From Mugil cephalus (taxonomy: Eukaryota; Chordata; Actinopteri; Mugiliformes; Mugilidae), in contig NC_061771.1 in assembly GCF_022458985.1 (NCBI RefSeq), positions 31,263,764-31,327,763 of the forward strand: a stretch of DNA of 64,000 bases, read 5' to 3'. The position numbers were made by a program, and so were the translations under genes. Positions within the stretch are counted from its first letter, which is position 1. Each line of letters begins with the position of its first letter. This document shows, in pieces, positions 32,460 through 45,475 of the stretch. The notes beneath the pieces are model-generated. The model did no database searches and had not been told where the DNA came from. It saw only the letters and a program-made list of their open reading frames with translations.

Positions 32460-33694
32460 CTCACAGTGTTGACGACAGATCCAACACAGGATTAATCTGA
32501 TCCTGGTTCTGATCCTGGTCTGGAGCAGGCTAGCTGCAGAGGATAAATCACCATAGTTACTTGTCCAGGATAAAGTTATCCTAATTTTGTGAAACCGACT
32601 TGGAGCTAAATTTATCCAGGATAACCAACATATCCAGGCATAATCCCTTATCCTGGTTTGGGTCAGGGTAACTTTCAGGATTGATCTGAATCCGATAAAA
32701 GGCTCCACCCACCAGCCAATGCTTTTCGGGAAAGAATCATGTGCCCTTTCATTGAAGACCCGACTGAGATTGGAGCCCAAATCGTGAGAAGAGCATTACG
32801 GCGTGAACACATCTTTCTGAACCCTCTTGGCAACTTTTATTTTGAAAAGCGACTAGCGACAAATCTAGCTACTGCTTCCAGTGCAAAATATTGCAGTTCG
32901 AGTGGCCACTTGAGGCTGGTTGCAAAAGGGAGCAAAGCCCATAGACCCCCATATTAAAAAGCCCAACTTTTGGCATTAGTTGGCATTAGGCATAGCGATT
33001 TCTCGCGGCTTTTAGGACAGCCAATAGCGACTTCCCTTCCTGAGGAGCTGGCAACAGTGCAGAATCAGGATAATTTAACTGAGTCTACAACTTGATGTAT
33101 TGATATGATGTAATTGTGGCATCAGCTTCCAGCTTTATTGTAGCCCATGTAACATTATAGAATTAAGAAATCCAACTCCCAGATGAAATGATGTTTTTGT
33201 GCTTGGTTTTTTATCTGCTCCAACGTTCTTTGTACTCCAGAGGGGTTACATCTGGGGGAATGTCACAAATTGTCATACACGCGATTCATCTATGCATCAC
33301 AGTGATTGGGATTCATGGCTTCGTTAAAAGTAAACTAATTGAACTAATTTAATCTGCAATCCTTTACCGTGCCTTATGGTGTCTTTTTGACGCAGCCACG
33401 GTGTTTGACTTTTCGAAATTTTGAGTGACATTTACTTTTTCTTCTATATATTTGAGTAGAATCAGTCTTTGCTCCTTTTTGCTGGCGGATCAGCCTCATG
33501 ACTGTGATTGGTCTGCTGCCTTGGAACCCGCCCTTATACGTGCACGTTCACCAATTTACAACAACACAAGCCTGGATTGAGTTAGCGAGTTGATAACCAG
33601 CGTCGTGATACCGCTTATCCAGATCGTCACTGTTCTGGATAGATTCAGCTAAGTTGGAGTAAAGCTGGATAAGCTGAGATCGCTTTGTGATTCA
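32460..33694 (+). mobile_element. PIF/Harbinger-type transposon remnant
   Basis: At 32739-32840 the + strand encodes 'MCPFIEDPTEIGAQIVRRAL' and 'RREHIFLNPLGNF', the N terminus of a HARBI1-like transposase. The right end (33600-33694) carries the 'gataagctgagatcgctttg' wording also found at 59690. The left part (32480-32650) is rich in 'tccaggata' / 'tatcc' motifs expected near the termini. The rest of the transposase is lost, and an unrelated piece ('agcgac' repeats) seems to occupy 32850-33030. Not mobile. Confidence 0.55.
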
Positions 33695-34566
33695 GGCCTC
33701 AGCTCATTTGTTTTCTTGGAGTCCTGTTGTCTTACTCTGTGCTGTCATTGGATGGAGGCTAAATTCATCCTGCACAAAAGTTACAGTCCATAAACAAGAT
33801 AAAAGCAAGATGAGAAAATAAGTCAGAAGACAGAGAGAAACACTGATACCAAACATTAAACCAACATGTTTTATTTTGTATTAAGGAACATAAGTAATAT
33901 TTAGTAAAGTGAATATGAGTTTACAATAGACTCAATATGTCCAGAAATAATTTAAGACTTTATTGTTGTTGTTAATCTGAATGTGAAGTCTGGTGTAGTT
34001 CTTCTCTGTGTCCAGTAGAGGTCAGAAAAGGCAACAACTTGGAAGAGTTTGAAGTGAAAGAAAGAAACACATTGAAGTCTTTCTATGAGCTGCAATAAAG
34101 TCACACCAGAAAATAAAGTAAGTCAATATCTCATTCAATTTAAATTGATCAAGTCTGAACTTGAAGGAGGAAACAAACTGTGACAAACAGAGCTACAGTC
34201 AGAGGAGGAGCTAAACTGGAACGACCAGATTCAACGTCACTTTACTGAAATGAAACTCAAAGTTTGAGCGACGGCAGAGCTGCAGTCCAGACAAATCTGT
34301 GTTTATGTCTGAAGAAAATTCAACTGAGTTCATCTGTTCTTTCTCAACATCTGACTCCAATACTGGTGAGTACAGCTGATAATATTTACTCTGTTTCAAC
34401 AACCAGCATCAAAACTTAGAGCTTCAGTCCAACAGGAAGTTCCACTCTTTACACTTCACACTGACTCAGCATGTTTCTTCAGAAGTTCAATAACTCATCA
34501 ATATTCAATAAATCTCTACTTAAACTGTGTTTTTCTCTCCTTCTCTCTTGTTTTCAGTGTGTAGAC
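33695..34566 (+). promoter_or_regulatory. TRIM copy 4 module B, promoter, exon 1 and 5' UTR intron
   Basis: Module B at about 33700-33960 is shared with copies 3 and 6. A PRDI-like box GAAGTGAAAG lies at 34051-34060. Exon 1 ends at 34365 and the intron is 34366-34557 (192 bp) with acceptor 'ttgttttcag'. The ISRE-like position has decayed to GAAACTCAAAGT. Confidence 0.6.
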
Positions 34567-36199
34567 ATGTCTGCTGCCAGATGTCTGAGATCTGAAGATC
34601 AGTTTCTGTGCTCCATCTGTCTGGATGTGTTCATTGATCCAGTCACTACACCATGTGGACACAACTTCTGCAAACACTGCATCACTCAACACTGGGATGC
34701 TACTGATCTATGTAAGTGTCCCCTGTGTAAAGAGATTTTCTACACTCGACCTCAACTGAAGGTCAACACTTTGTTCTCTGAGATGGTTGTTGAGTTCAGA
34801 CATGAAGCTCAACAGAAAGCCAGCAGCTCAGAGCAACAAGCTGCCAAACCAGGAGAAGTTCCCTGTGACGTCTGCACTGGAACCAAACTGAAGGCCCTGA
34901 AGTCCTGCCTGGTGTGTCTGCTCTCCTACTGTGACTCTCACCTGGAACCTCATCTGACAATGTCAGGCCTGAAAAGACATCAGCTGATCCACCCTGTGGA
35001 CAACCTGGAAGACAGGATGTGTAGGAAGCACGATAAACCTCTGGAGCTGTTCTGTAAGACCGACCAGACATGTGTCTGCATGCTCTGCTCTGTTTTAGAC
35101 CACAAGACACATGAGTTTGTTCCTCTGAAAGAAGAATATGAAGGAAAGAAGGCAGAGCTGGGGAAGACAAAGGATGAAATTCAGCAGATGATCCAGAAGA
35201 GACGACTGAAGATTGAGGAGATGAAAGAGTCAGTGAAGATGAGTAAAGATGCTGCAGACAGAGAGAAAGCAGAAGGTGTTCAGGTCTTCACTGCTCTGAA
35301 GGAGTCTGTTGAGAGAGGCCTGGACCAGCTCATAAAGGAGATTGAAGACAAACAGAAAACAACAGAGAAACAGGCTGAAGGTTTCATCAAAGATCTGGAA
35401 CAGGAAGTCTCTGAGCTGATGAAGAGGAGCTCTGAGGTAAAGCAGCTCTCACACTCTGAAGACCACCTCCACCTCCTCCAAAGCTTCTCCTGCCTGAAAG
35501 CTCCTCCACCCACCAAGGACTGGACAGAGGTCAGCGTCCGTCCACCATCATATGAGGGGACTGTGGTGAAAGCTGTGACTCAGCTGGAGGAGACACTCAG
35601 TAAAGACATGAAGAAACTGCTTGAGGCTGAGCTGAAGAGGGTCCAGCAGTATGCAGTGGATGTGACTCTGGATACTGATACAGCACATCCTCACCTCATC
35701 CTGTCTGATGATGGAAAACAAGTTCATGACAGTGATGTGAGGAAGAATCTTCCAGACAACCCAGAGAGATTTTCCAGATGTGTTTATGTTTTAGGAAAGA
35801 AGAGTTTCTCTTCAGGTAGATTTTACTTTCAGGTTCAGGTCAAAGGAAAGACTGACTGGGATCTAGGAGTGGCCAGAGGGTCAATCAAAGGGGAGCATCA
35901 GTCAGAGTCCCCAGGATGGTGTCTGGTCTATATGGTTGAGAAATGGAAATGAATATGCTGCTTTTGCTGATCCTACAGTAACTCTTTCTCTTGGTTCTCG
36001 TCCTGAGAAGGTGGGGGTGTTTGTGGATTATGAGGAGGGTCTGGTCTCCTTTCATGATGTAGATACTGCAGCTCTTATCTACTCCTTTACTGGCTGCTCC
36101 TTCAATGACAAACTTCACCCATTCTTCAGTCCCTGTTTGATTGATGGTGGTAAAAACTCTGCACCTCTGATCATCTGTCCTGTCAATCAAACTGTCTGA
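34567..36199 (+). pseudogene. TRIM copy 4: bloodthirsty-like gene with frame shift in SPRY
   Basis: From the shared ATG the frame encodes intact RING, B-box 1-like, B-box 2, coiled coil and PRY, then breaks inside SPRY. Compared with the other copies, 35887-35905 is five nucleotides short, so translation leaves the normal frame and stops at 35952 after 461 codons, with an aberrant tail. The normal frame is open again from about 35906 to 36199, ending 'APLIICPVNQTV'. The predicted product is an RBCC-PRY protein without most of SPRY. TRIM proteins lacking SPRY can still dimerise through the coiled coil, so a dominant-negative or regulatory role is possible but unproven. It could equally be a young pseudogene, or an assembly error in an otherwise clean copy. 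ATTAAA lies at 36569-36574. Confidence 0.8.
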
Positions 36200-36646
36200 T
36201 CCATTTAATGATGAAGCTTTGAGATCAATGAATGAACTTATTGATCTTCACTCTTTATTCACACTCTGTACATATATGCTTTAATACTACAATACTGGTA
36301 CAGCTGAGAACACAAAGATATCAATGGATTAGAGAGATACGGTATAAATTGATTATTCTGGAATAAAATGATTTCATTGCAAATTATGATAAAAATGTTC
36401 ATATCAACTTGTTTTCTTTTATTAACGTTCTCATTCCTTCATTCTTCAGTTTATCAGTTTAGATTTAATGGTTGTTGGACTTTTACCTTTTACTTGTTTT
36501 AATGTTTTTACGCTGTTGATTCGTGAAACTCTTGTGTGGAATTTGTAATAATTGTAAAATGAGCATTAATTAAAGTCCTAGAGCTGTGTACTAGATTGTG
36601 TCTGTTTCATCAGGAGAGTTTGTTGAAGACAAGAATCTCAAACTAT
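36200..36646 (+). other. TRIM copy 4 3' UTR and flank
   Basis: Closely matches the 3' UTR of copy 3, including ATTAAA and the 'agaatctcaaactat' boundary followed by a BEL fossil. Confidence 0.6.
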
Positions 36647-39600
36647 ATAGTGACTCCAAACAAAAGCCGAAGTCACTAAGAGGCTAAGTAAGGGAGCATT
36701 GCAAGGCTGACTCGCTACACAAACAACAAGCCATTTCCGTGTTTTCAACTGTGTTTCATATTTATTTCAACGCCGAACCAGCAGACAAGGCAAGGCACGG
36801 CAAGATGGTCAGGATACTCAGTTTGCAATTGATTTAGTGGTCAACAAAAAATACACTCTCCCTACTCACCCCCTCTCCATGCCGCCACCGCAGTGAACAG
36901 GTGAATATAACACCATTCATTCAATCACTCAATCATTGGTCCTTGACCACACCCCACAAACATAAACATCGACATACTAGCATATAGCTCCTACAACCCA
37001 GCCCCTAATAGACAGACCTTGGTTATGGGCCTGTCCAAGGAGCTGGTCTTGGTCTCAACAACCATTGCACGGATCCTCTTTTGTCTGAGAAGCTTTGGAT
37101 GACTCTTCCTATGACCCACGAGTTTGTTTCAACATGCTGTCTCATCTACAATAAGCATGAGGTCCCCTACCACAAAGTTGCGCTTGATCCCAGTCCACTT
37201 CTGACATTCCTGCAACCGTGGTAAATATTCCTTGGTCCATCGCTTCCAAGATAGAGTGGACATGTACTGGACTTGCTTCCCGTGTCAATGAGCGTAGATG
37301 TCATTCCTCTGATATTACCCTGGTGGTAGAGAAGTGGAGGTTTTCAACAGCAAGGGATGATTGGGTGTTAAAGCCTCCAGATCATTAGAGTCGGTTGAGG
37401 CCTTGGTGATTGGGCGACCATTAATGATGGCTTCTACCTCACAGAGGACAGTGTGCATTCCCTCCTCGTCAAGACTTTCCGCACAGATCCAATCACACTT
37501 TCCCAGGCTCCACCATGGTGCGATCCAGCTGGAGGGTTGAAAACCCACTTTATCTCCTTCTGAAGAAGAACCTCATTTATCTGAGCTTGGTTCTCTTTTC
37601 ACCATGCTCCTCCGGCTCCTGACCTCAAAAGGTCCAAAGTCGTCCACACCTACTCTGGTGAATGGAGCTTCTTCTGTACAGACTCTGTCAACAGGAAGGT
37701 CTGCCATCAGCTGGGACCCTGGAGCAGCTTGTAGCCTACGGCAGACAACACACTTTGCCAAAACCCTCCTTATGGCTGTGCCAAGTCCTGGAAACCTATC
37801 ACCTTTGACGCAATTTGAAAAACATGTAGTTTCGTCCTCTGTGACCAACTTGATGTATGTGCCTTAGGAGAATGTCTGCAATATGGAGCTCTTTATTCAG
37901 GATAGCAGGATGCTTCGCATCTTCAGGTAGAGCCGCACTACCTAATCTTTCAGCAACCCTCAGGATACCATCTTCCAGCACCGGAGAGAGAGCTTGAAGA
38001 TGTGACTATTCTTCTTGACATTTCTGCCACTCTGTAGACTGGAGAGCTCATCAGGAAACCTCTTCCTCTGGCAAAATCTGACAATTTTCGTTTTCAGTAT
38101 CCAGCAACTCATCTACTGTGGGCAAACTCTCAAGCCAGGTCCTTGACCCCTCCATTTTCCTGCTCAGAGGAAGATCTTTGGTGCTCCCTTGAGTCAGACT
38201 GGATGGAGGCTGCATCAGACCATTTCCTCCTCTGGCTGAGACACCGCAGCAAGTTCTTTAGCCCAATGACCCAAGCCACAGCCCTTCTCAAATGGGTCCA
38301 AGAGGAAAAATAATGGATCAGCCGAGTGGTTGCATCCACATCCTCTGAGGTCTGCACAATGTTCACTGCCGCGCTGACCTTGACTTCTGGGTCGTTTGGC
38401 AAAAGTTCACCCAAACAATCTGGACTCCCAGGCCAGTCCTGCTCAGGATGCAGAAGGTACGCAGGTCCTGACAACCAAGTCTCACTCCTCAGAAACGTGT
38501 AAACCTACAGGCCTCTGGAGGCCACATCTGCAGGATTGCTTATGGTGTTTACATACCTCCACTGAGATGGCTGCGATACTTTTATTTCTGAGACCCTGTT
38601 GGCAACAAAGGTGGGAATGTTGAACTCTCATTCTTAATGTATTTTAGGACAGAGGTACTGTCTGTCCAAAATGTTGACTCTGCTAACGACATGTGAAACT
38701 CATTTTTCCAGAAGGTGTCCAAGCGACTTGACATGGTAATGGCTGTGAGCTCCATACGAGGTATCGAGACTGATTAAAGAGACACACTGGACTTTCCCGC
38801 GAAGAAACTGTTGTACACCTGTCCTCTCCTCCCAGCGATCCATTAACAGTCCAACCCAGACTAGTTTTAACGGCATAAGGTCCATCGTCTACACTACGAA
38901 TGACTTGTAGCGGTTCCAGTGCCTTTGGTACATTTGTTCCAATCCACAGCTCAACTTCGGAGTCAATCTCAGGTAAGTGAACATCTCCCAAGTGAAGCCA
39001 CCTCTGAAGATCCCTTTGACATGGAATATGTTCCCTACGCACTAGCATACGCTCCTGAGTGTAGGTATTGGGCAAATACCCAGTAAGTCTCCTCGTCTAG
39101 GCCAGCCACCTCCAGTCCTGTGATCCCATAGCTATTAACAACGTTCTCTTGACCCAATGTCCACAAAAGAATTTGTGTTCTTTTCCCTGAGAGGTCGAGC
39201 TTGTTCATGAGCTTAACTGTGCAGAAAACAGCCGTGCTACCCTGATCCAAGAAGGCATAAGTGACCACTGCATGGTTACCTTTTTTTGGATTTAATCTGT
39301 ACTGGAACTATAGGCAATTTGCAATCATGACCACCAGCCCCAGTAAGCCCACTGGATACCAGAGCACAGCCTACTTCAGTGCCTGGTTCTCCCTCTGTTG
39401 CGGAACCTTTCCCTTTGAGTGGATGTGAAGCATTGTGGGGTGTTTTAAACTACACACTTTGTATGGGAGACACTTTCGACAGTCCTTGCTGATGTGTCCT
39501 GTACACAATCAGCCAATGCACAGTCCCTTTTCCCTTAGCAAGGTGATCTTCTCAGTGTGAGCCCTTTTCACCAGTTGAGGGCAAAACTCCAGAGTGTGTC

Positions 39601-42275
39601 CACCTTCACAAAACACACAGGCTTTCTTGACTGTTGAGATTGTGTCTGGCCTCTTTCCCTTTGTTACAGTGTTATTGTTCTCTACAGGATTCACAGTTGT
39701 GGCAAAAGTACTTCCTTTTGGCCTAGATCTGGGTTTCAAGCTCGTTCGATTCTTACCTCTGATCAACACTGGTGATACCAGTGTTGATCAGAGCATTCAG
39801 GGCATCTTGAATGTCCCCAAATACTGGGTCTGTTAGAATCCTTGCTTGTCTTTCGATGAAATGAACAATATCATTGAATGTAGCCCTTTGGTTACTTCTC
39901 TCTTGTATTTCACAAGCAGTTGTCCTCCACCGATCCCTTAGCTTGTAAGGCAGCTTTTTTTTTTTATCATTTTCAGCAAATTAGCAGGCATATCCATTTC
40001 AAACATGTATTGGACTTCATTCATTGCATTTGAACAGCCTCTGAGAAATAAGCTATAGTCTTGGAGCGTTTTAACATCCTCTGATTTGATTGGGGCCCAT
40101 GACAATGCCTTGTCCACATAAGCAGCTGCAAGCCTTTGTTGGTTTCCAAAATGTTCCTGTAGTAGGATTCTAGCCTGAGCATAGCCCCTGGCTGGGTCCA
40201 TATGTTGGCAGCTTCTTACATGGTCCCTTGGGCGACCCCTGGTGAATTGCTCAAGGAAGTACAGGCAATCACTGTAACTGTCCGACTTGCTTTCAACACC
40301 ATTTTCAAAGGCTCTCATAAATGTATGGAACTGCACTGGATCACCATCGAAGACATGAATATCTCTTTTTGGCAAGGATGAACGTTGCTGCTGTTGTATC
40401 AGTAGTGTTGTTATTTCATTCTGTCTTTTCATGATGTTGAGAATATTACTTTGCTGCCCATTGTCTACAGAACCTTCAGTGTTGTAAATTGGTTCCATGT
40501 TGCATCTGATCATTAGGAGCAGTGGACTGAGGATTGAGCTCAAGTAGGTGGCGCTTTAAGGCAAGAGGCTGAAGGTGAGCAGCATGGGAATTGGGCCTTG
40601 TTGCCTGGTCACTGACCGTGATTTTCAGTTGTTGTTTAGGCGTTTCCAGCCTCTGAGGAATGAAAGGAGCGGCGTCAATATTGAACTTTGCTTGTCCTTG
40701 TTCATTTTTGAGGTAAGAATTCATTGTATTAGATCAATCTGTTAGAGTGTTTTTAGAACCAGATGTGCTAGCAGCCCTTAGCACACTCACTATAGCCAAG
40801 TGCGCAGCAATTTCCTCATCCAACTTGAGTCTTTCCCCATGTTTCCTTATTTGCTGCTCTTCCTCCTCCAGTGCATGTTTATCCTGTAGAAGTTTTTGCC
40901 ATGCCATCAATGCAGCCAAATCAGCTTCAGCCTTAATGGGAGCAGAGGAGGTGCCTGACACAGAGGACCTTTTTCCACTTCCAGAGCTTTTTCCACTTGC
41001 AGCATTTTGTGCAGATCGTCTGCTTTGCACATTTGATATGCTATCACTTGGTTTCACATCATCCTGTAAGCCTTCATGAAGTGTGTTGGGGCCTGTGTCC
41101 TGTGCTGCTGCTTGTGAGGCATCGTCCATTTGAACGTTACAAACACCCTTTGTTGTTGCAACCAAATCATTTTCAACAGGATTGGAAACATGTTCATTTT
41201 CATCCATGATACACCCAGTGTATCAGAGAAACTGAGGAGAATTTGTGGAAAACACCACATCCCAGTTTATTTCAAACCTGGCAGCACACTAAGACAGGAA
41301 CTGGTCCACCCCAAAGACAAAACACCCAGACAAAAACAGAGTAATGTAGTGTATGCTGTTCAGTGTAGTGAGGAATGTACAGACTTGTACATTGGGGAAA
41401 CAAATCAACCCATCCAGAAACACATGGCCCAACACAGGAGAGCCAGCTCATCAGGGAACGACTCAGCAGTCCACCTCCACCTGAAGGACACTCCTTTGAA
41501 GATACCAACGTCAAAGTCCTGGCCAGAGAGGACAGATGGTTTGAGAGAGGAGTAAAGTAAAAAAGGAGTAAAAAAGTCAAAGTGGAAAAAACTTCTCTAA
41601 ACAGAGGAGGTGGACTGAGATTTAATTTACTATCTATTTACAATTCGATTTGACTTCTGTCCTCAAGAAGTTTCAACACCATTCACACCTTGAGCCTCCA
41701 GGCTCCCATTGACAATAGCCTCGTTAGAGCTCTATTCATAGTGTAAGTAGCCTTGGCACACCATTAGTGACCATTTCCATTATGGAAATTAGTGACCCCA
41801 GTTTCTGGTCAAGCAAGTTTTGGGTGGGTGGTACCCACAGAGTTTTTTCCTATTTAAACCTCAATTTCCCACTAGTTTACCAGAACTGAAGAAGCCACTC
41901 TGATGAGTGGCGGAACGTCTTCAAGAAATTCCAGCTGACCTTATTCAATGCTTTTTTGGATGTATCAAGGAGCTGACTGAGAATTTGCAACTGGGATTTC
42001 AACTCTTGTGCATTTTCATTTCGTTTCATAGGCTCTTTATTGCGGGTATTAAGCCTTTTATTTTATTCACATGTGCTTTACGTTCCTTTTGCAATGTTTC
42101 AACTTTATTTGCCAAGGCCTTTGCAGTAAGTTTGACATTTTGTTTAACATCCAGTGCTTCAGACCCATTGTTTTCTCACTCGTTCCCTTATTTCATTCGT
42201 ATTGCCTTTTGAAATTCAGCGACAAGCCATTTCCGTGTTTCTGGCTGTTTTATTTCAATGTTGAGCAAACAAAGG
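36647..42275 (-). mobile_element. BEL/Pao LTR-retrotransposon fossil, copy B
   Basis: Same element and orientation as copy A, joined to the TRIM 4 flank at the equivalent base. Recognisable parts from right to left are gag with its N-terminal 'MDENEHVSNPVENDLV' (41207 leftward) and CCHC-like piece, protease/RT (about 39070-38140), integrase (about 37850-37600) and the left LTR (36650-37010). It is shorter overall than copy A and broken many times. A Penelope element with a recognisable endonuclease is nested in its gag part. Confidence 0.85.
41205..41940 (+). mobile_element. Penelope-like element 3' portion with GIY-YIG endonuclease, nested in BEL copy B
   Basis: The + strand begins at the end of the RT ('SEKLRRICGKHHIPVYFKPG') and continues into the endonuclease with 'YAVQCSEECTDLYIGETNQP', the GIY-YIG-like core, and 'HMAQHRRASSSGNDSAVHLH'. 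The element's 3' untranslated end follows (41590-41935). The RT body is absent and the element is broken. It complements the RT-only Penelope at 15.2-17.0 kb, though they are separate insertions. Confidence 0.75.
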
Positions 42276-44850
42276 TATTTATTCACAGGACATAACATAA
42301 AGTTAAATGTATTTTTAGAATAAAATAAATTTGAAATGAAATTTCACAGAATTACCCAAATAGAAATAAAGGGACGATCAAAATAAAATATAGTTTTCTT
42401 TCTTTGGTTTCAGTTAGATACTCTTAAAGTAAAATACTTTAAGTATCTTTTTAATATTTTTGTTTCAAGCAAAACCACTTTACTTTTCAAAAGGTAACCT
42501 TTTGTTTTTATACTTGCTCTGGCTCTCAACAAAGGTGGTCGCATTTCTCCTCCTTGCCTCTCCCTTATCTCGCCTGCTTTGCTTCTCTCATCTCGTCTGT
42601 CTACTGTCTATACTTTTGAGAGACTCTGCACTGCTCTCCGAATTACAAAAAATCATGGAATTGATTAGCTGGTCTCTCAACGCCATTGACACATTTTTTT
42701 CAACGAGAAGCCTGGGTTCGGGGGAACCGGACTGCCCTGCCAGAGCGTTCGCAGCTGGCTACACGATGGAGGCGTGGGAGAGGTGGAGGGTCGTGTGTCT
42801 GCCGGCTCTTTCTGTGGAGGACATTGAAGACATCTATCTATACGGAACCATGATCACAGGTGTTTTGCTGATTGGATTAGACATTGCCTTGATTTATCAA
42901 GGAATTCAAAAAATGGTGACAGCTGTCCAAAGCCCCATAAAGCTGCCCGGCATGATTGGAGCGGTGGGCAGAGCTGTTGGCGCTCAGACTGTGGCTATCG
43001 ACCACAAATTGGATGACATCATGGAGAAGCTTTCGGCTTTGCAAAGGGAAATGGGACGATTCAGAGGCCAGAATGGACAAACAGAGTAGTCGTGCAAAAG
43101 GATGCGTCTACTTGCACCAAGACCAAACAATCCTAATCTTATCTGATTTTGGCGCCCTCACACACCACTGGCCTTGGCTAATGCCGCTGCTGGAACAACA
43201 ACTCCCCATGAAGATCATTGCAGTGAGACGCTCTTGTATTCCTCACCCCAACTCCCACGGACACCTGCTGATAGTTGACTCTGTTTGGGACCTGATCAAG
43301 GTTGCCTCCGGACTGAGGTACCAAGATTGTGATTCTAGGCGAAGTGGCTCTCCAGGTCCACACATACGCACACATATGGACAGATATGCAATCACACCCC
43401 CTACCCCCATCCAACGTCTTCGAGGCTTTTTACCGCCAGTGACGAGTGGGAGGCACTGTAGTTGGCTGTAGAACAAATGGCCTTTCGTTTGCACTGGTTA
43501 ACCCCCTCCCCACCACCCCTTCCCAGTCACCCCCCGTCCCGATGCAAGTCTTGAGTTTTTATGATGTAAAGTGTACTTATTATGTGCTTGTGTTGCTGAG
43601 GTGTTTTTTTATGTTCCCACACTGTACTCTCCCACAGGAGCATTGTGTGGGGGTTGCTTTTTCTCCTACCTTCTCCTCATGTCACTCTGCATCTTTTTTT
43701 TCCTGTAATTTCCCAAATTTGTGGGACAAATAAAGGTTCTCTGATTCTGATTCTGATTGAAAATAAATCATATTTAATACATTTTAGAAACTTTAAGTTA
43801 CCTTCAAAACTCAGTACTCTTTAATTTCACAACACCTCAAGATTCAATATTCTACCTGTGGACCCAACACATTCATATGAAACACCTTAAATGAGATTAA
43901 CCCGTTGCAGGCCTGTTAGTTGAAGCTTATGTGCGGTGTGTGCGCTTCACTCAGAGCTGAGCACAAAATAAAAGCACGTGCATGTGTATGTTAGTACTCA
44001 CAAAATCCAAAGTTTTTTTGTAGGGGGGATTAGAGTCTCACGATGATAATGGCAATGGCGGTGGCAGTCAATCCAATCACACGCGGGAAATCCGTCTTTC
44101 TCTCCAACGTCCGTCTCCTTAAAGCACATTAGCATTAGCTTTGCTTTAGCTTCAGAAAAATCACAATGCTAGAACTAAGATATGCAGGCACATTAGCACT
44201 GAATGCTACCGCTAATTAGCACGTCACTAACGGTGTTACACATTCAGTTTATCTTCGCTATAACAGTTAGCTATAGCACACAAATTAGACATACACATCA
44301 GATTCACCTCTTGCAGGTCACACAGACGTTCATATCAGGACCACGAGTAGTCGACCTCCACGATTAAACTTTGATGCTTCCTACACCACGATGCCTCTTC
44401 TCTTAGCCTCTCTGGTTCATAGCTTCCGTCTCTCTCCTCTAGCTGCTTACTCCTCCCCACACTAACCTGCGCCACTAGCCCCGCCCCTTAAATGGAGACT
44501 TTACTCTGATTGGCTCGTGAGTTTTAACTAACCAAAGGAGAAACAGGAATGAAATGTTTGACCGGTAACAGGTTACGTTACACATATAAACACGGCTTCT
44601 TCCTCTCTCTTACTTAATGAACTTAAAGACGTTTGTGTAAATTTATCTTTTAACTGCAAATAGTCCTTTTTATTGAACTGTACATATTATGTTTATGCTT
44701 TTAACCAACACAAATTTTAACCAATTATAACTAATATGAACTCTATTTATTTATGAACTTTGTTTTAACACAGCATGTTATTATACTGTTAATTGTTTAT
44801 TATGCTCTGTAACTTTTATGGTTTTTGTACAGGGCTATATTACACAAGCC
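42276..44850 (-). mobile_element. Unclassified composite repeat, copy B
   Basis: Second copy of the composite at 27031-29679, same order and orientation, including the CCAAT and GC boxes near 44480-44515 on the - strand. Its right end (44840) joins a different LINE instead of repeat X, so the duplication breakpoint lies here. Confidence 0.45.
42511..43760 (+). mobile_element. Unclassified retroposon-like element with a small membrane-protein frame, copy B
   Basis: Counterpart of 27358-28594. The 144-codon frame runs from ATG 42655 to 43089 with the membrane segment 'MITGVLLIGLDIALIYQG'. The overlapping second frame runs to 43471. By eye about 15 residues differ from copy A while only two or three codons differ silently, so no purifying selection is visible. 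It ends in AATAAA and (TGATTC)n. Confidence 0.5.
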
Positions 44851-44859
44851 TTTTTACTC

Positions 44860-45295
44860 CAATAAATCGATGTTTGTTTGGTTTTGCAATGTCACCAATA
44901 TATTTTGGAGAACATCATGATTTAACTTTTTTGCCCTCAGGAATGGTGCTGGGAGGATGTACATCAGGTAATGGAGTATTAGTTACATATGGTCATTATC
45001 TTCCTCACATACGAAAAAATAATGGATAAAAGAATTATGAGCAAAGAAAGTACTTCATGGGGAACCTTTATGAGGAAAATCACACTGATCATGCATATCA
45101 ATCTTTTATGAAAGCTTTTAGCTGCTGTTTCAATGATTGTTTTCCAATTGGCAAATTCTTTAAGAAGAGTCATGACTTAAACAAACCCTGGTTTACAAAT
45201 GATTTACTGAAATGTCTAAGAAAAAAAGAACAAATTGTACAGAAAATATGTCTTAAATCCTACTCCTCTTACTTGTTGGAAAATCCAATTATTGG
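44860..45295 (+). mobile_element. LINE fragment (linker between endonuclease and RT)
   Basis: The + strand frame reads 'NHTDHAYQSFMKAFSCCFND' and 'KPWFTNDLLKCLRKKEQIVQ', typical of the segment between endonuclease and reverse transcriptase of jockey-superfamily LINEs ('PWxTxxLLxxxRKK'). Both ends are truncated. The clade is not determined. Confidence 0.5.
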
Positions 45296-45475
45296 TTGAA
45301 GTGAGGGAGAACAGTCTTCATGTTGGCCTGGTTAAAATCCCCAGCGATGATGAAAACGTCCTCCGTGTGTGCGGATTGCAACTCACTGACGGTCCGGTAG
45401 AAAACACTCATAGCCTCTTTAGTGTTAGCAGTGGGGGTCACATACACAGCAGTGATGCTAACAACTTTCACCTGT
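45296..45475 (-). mobile_element. Rex1/CR1-like LINE endonuclease fragment
   Basis: On the - strand: 'KVVSITAVYVTPTANTKEAM' and 'VFIIAGDFNQANMKTVLPHF', the catalytic GDFN part of the endonuclease. Nearly identical to 54745-54930, so it is part of a duplicated block. Confidence 0.65.
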
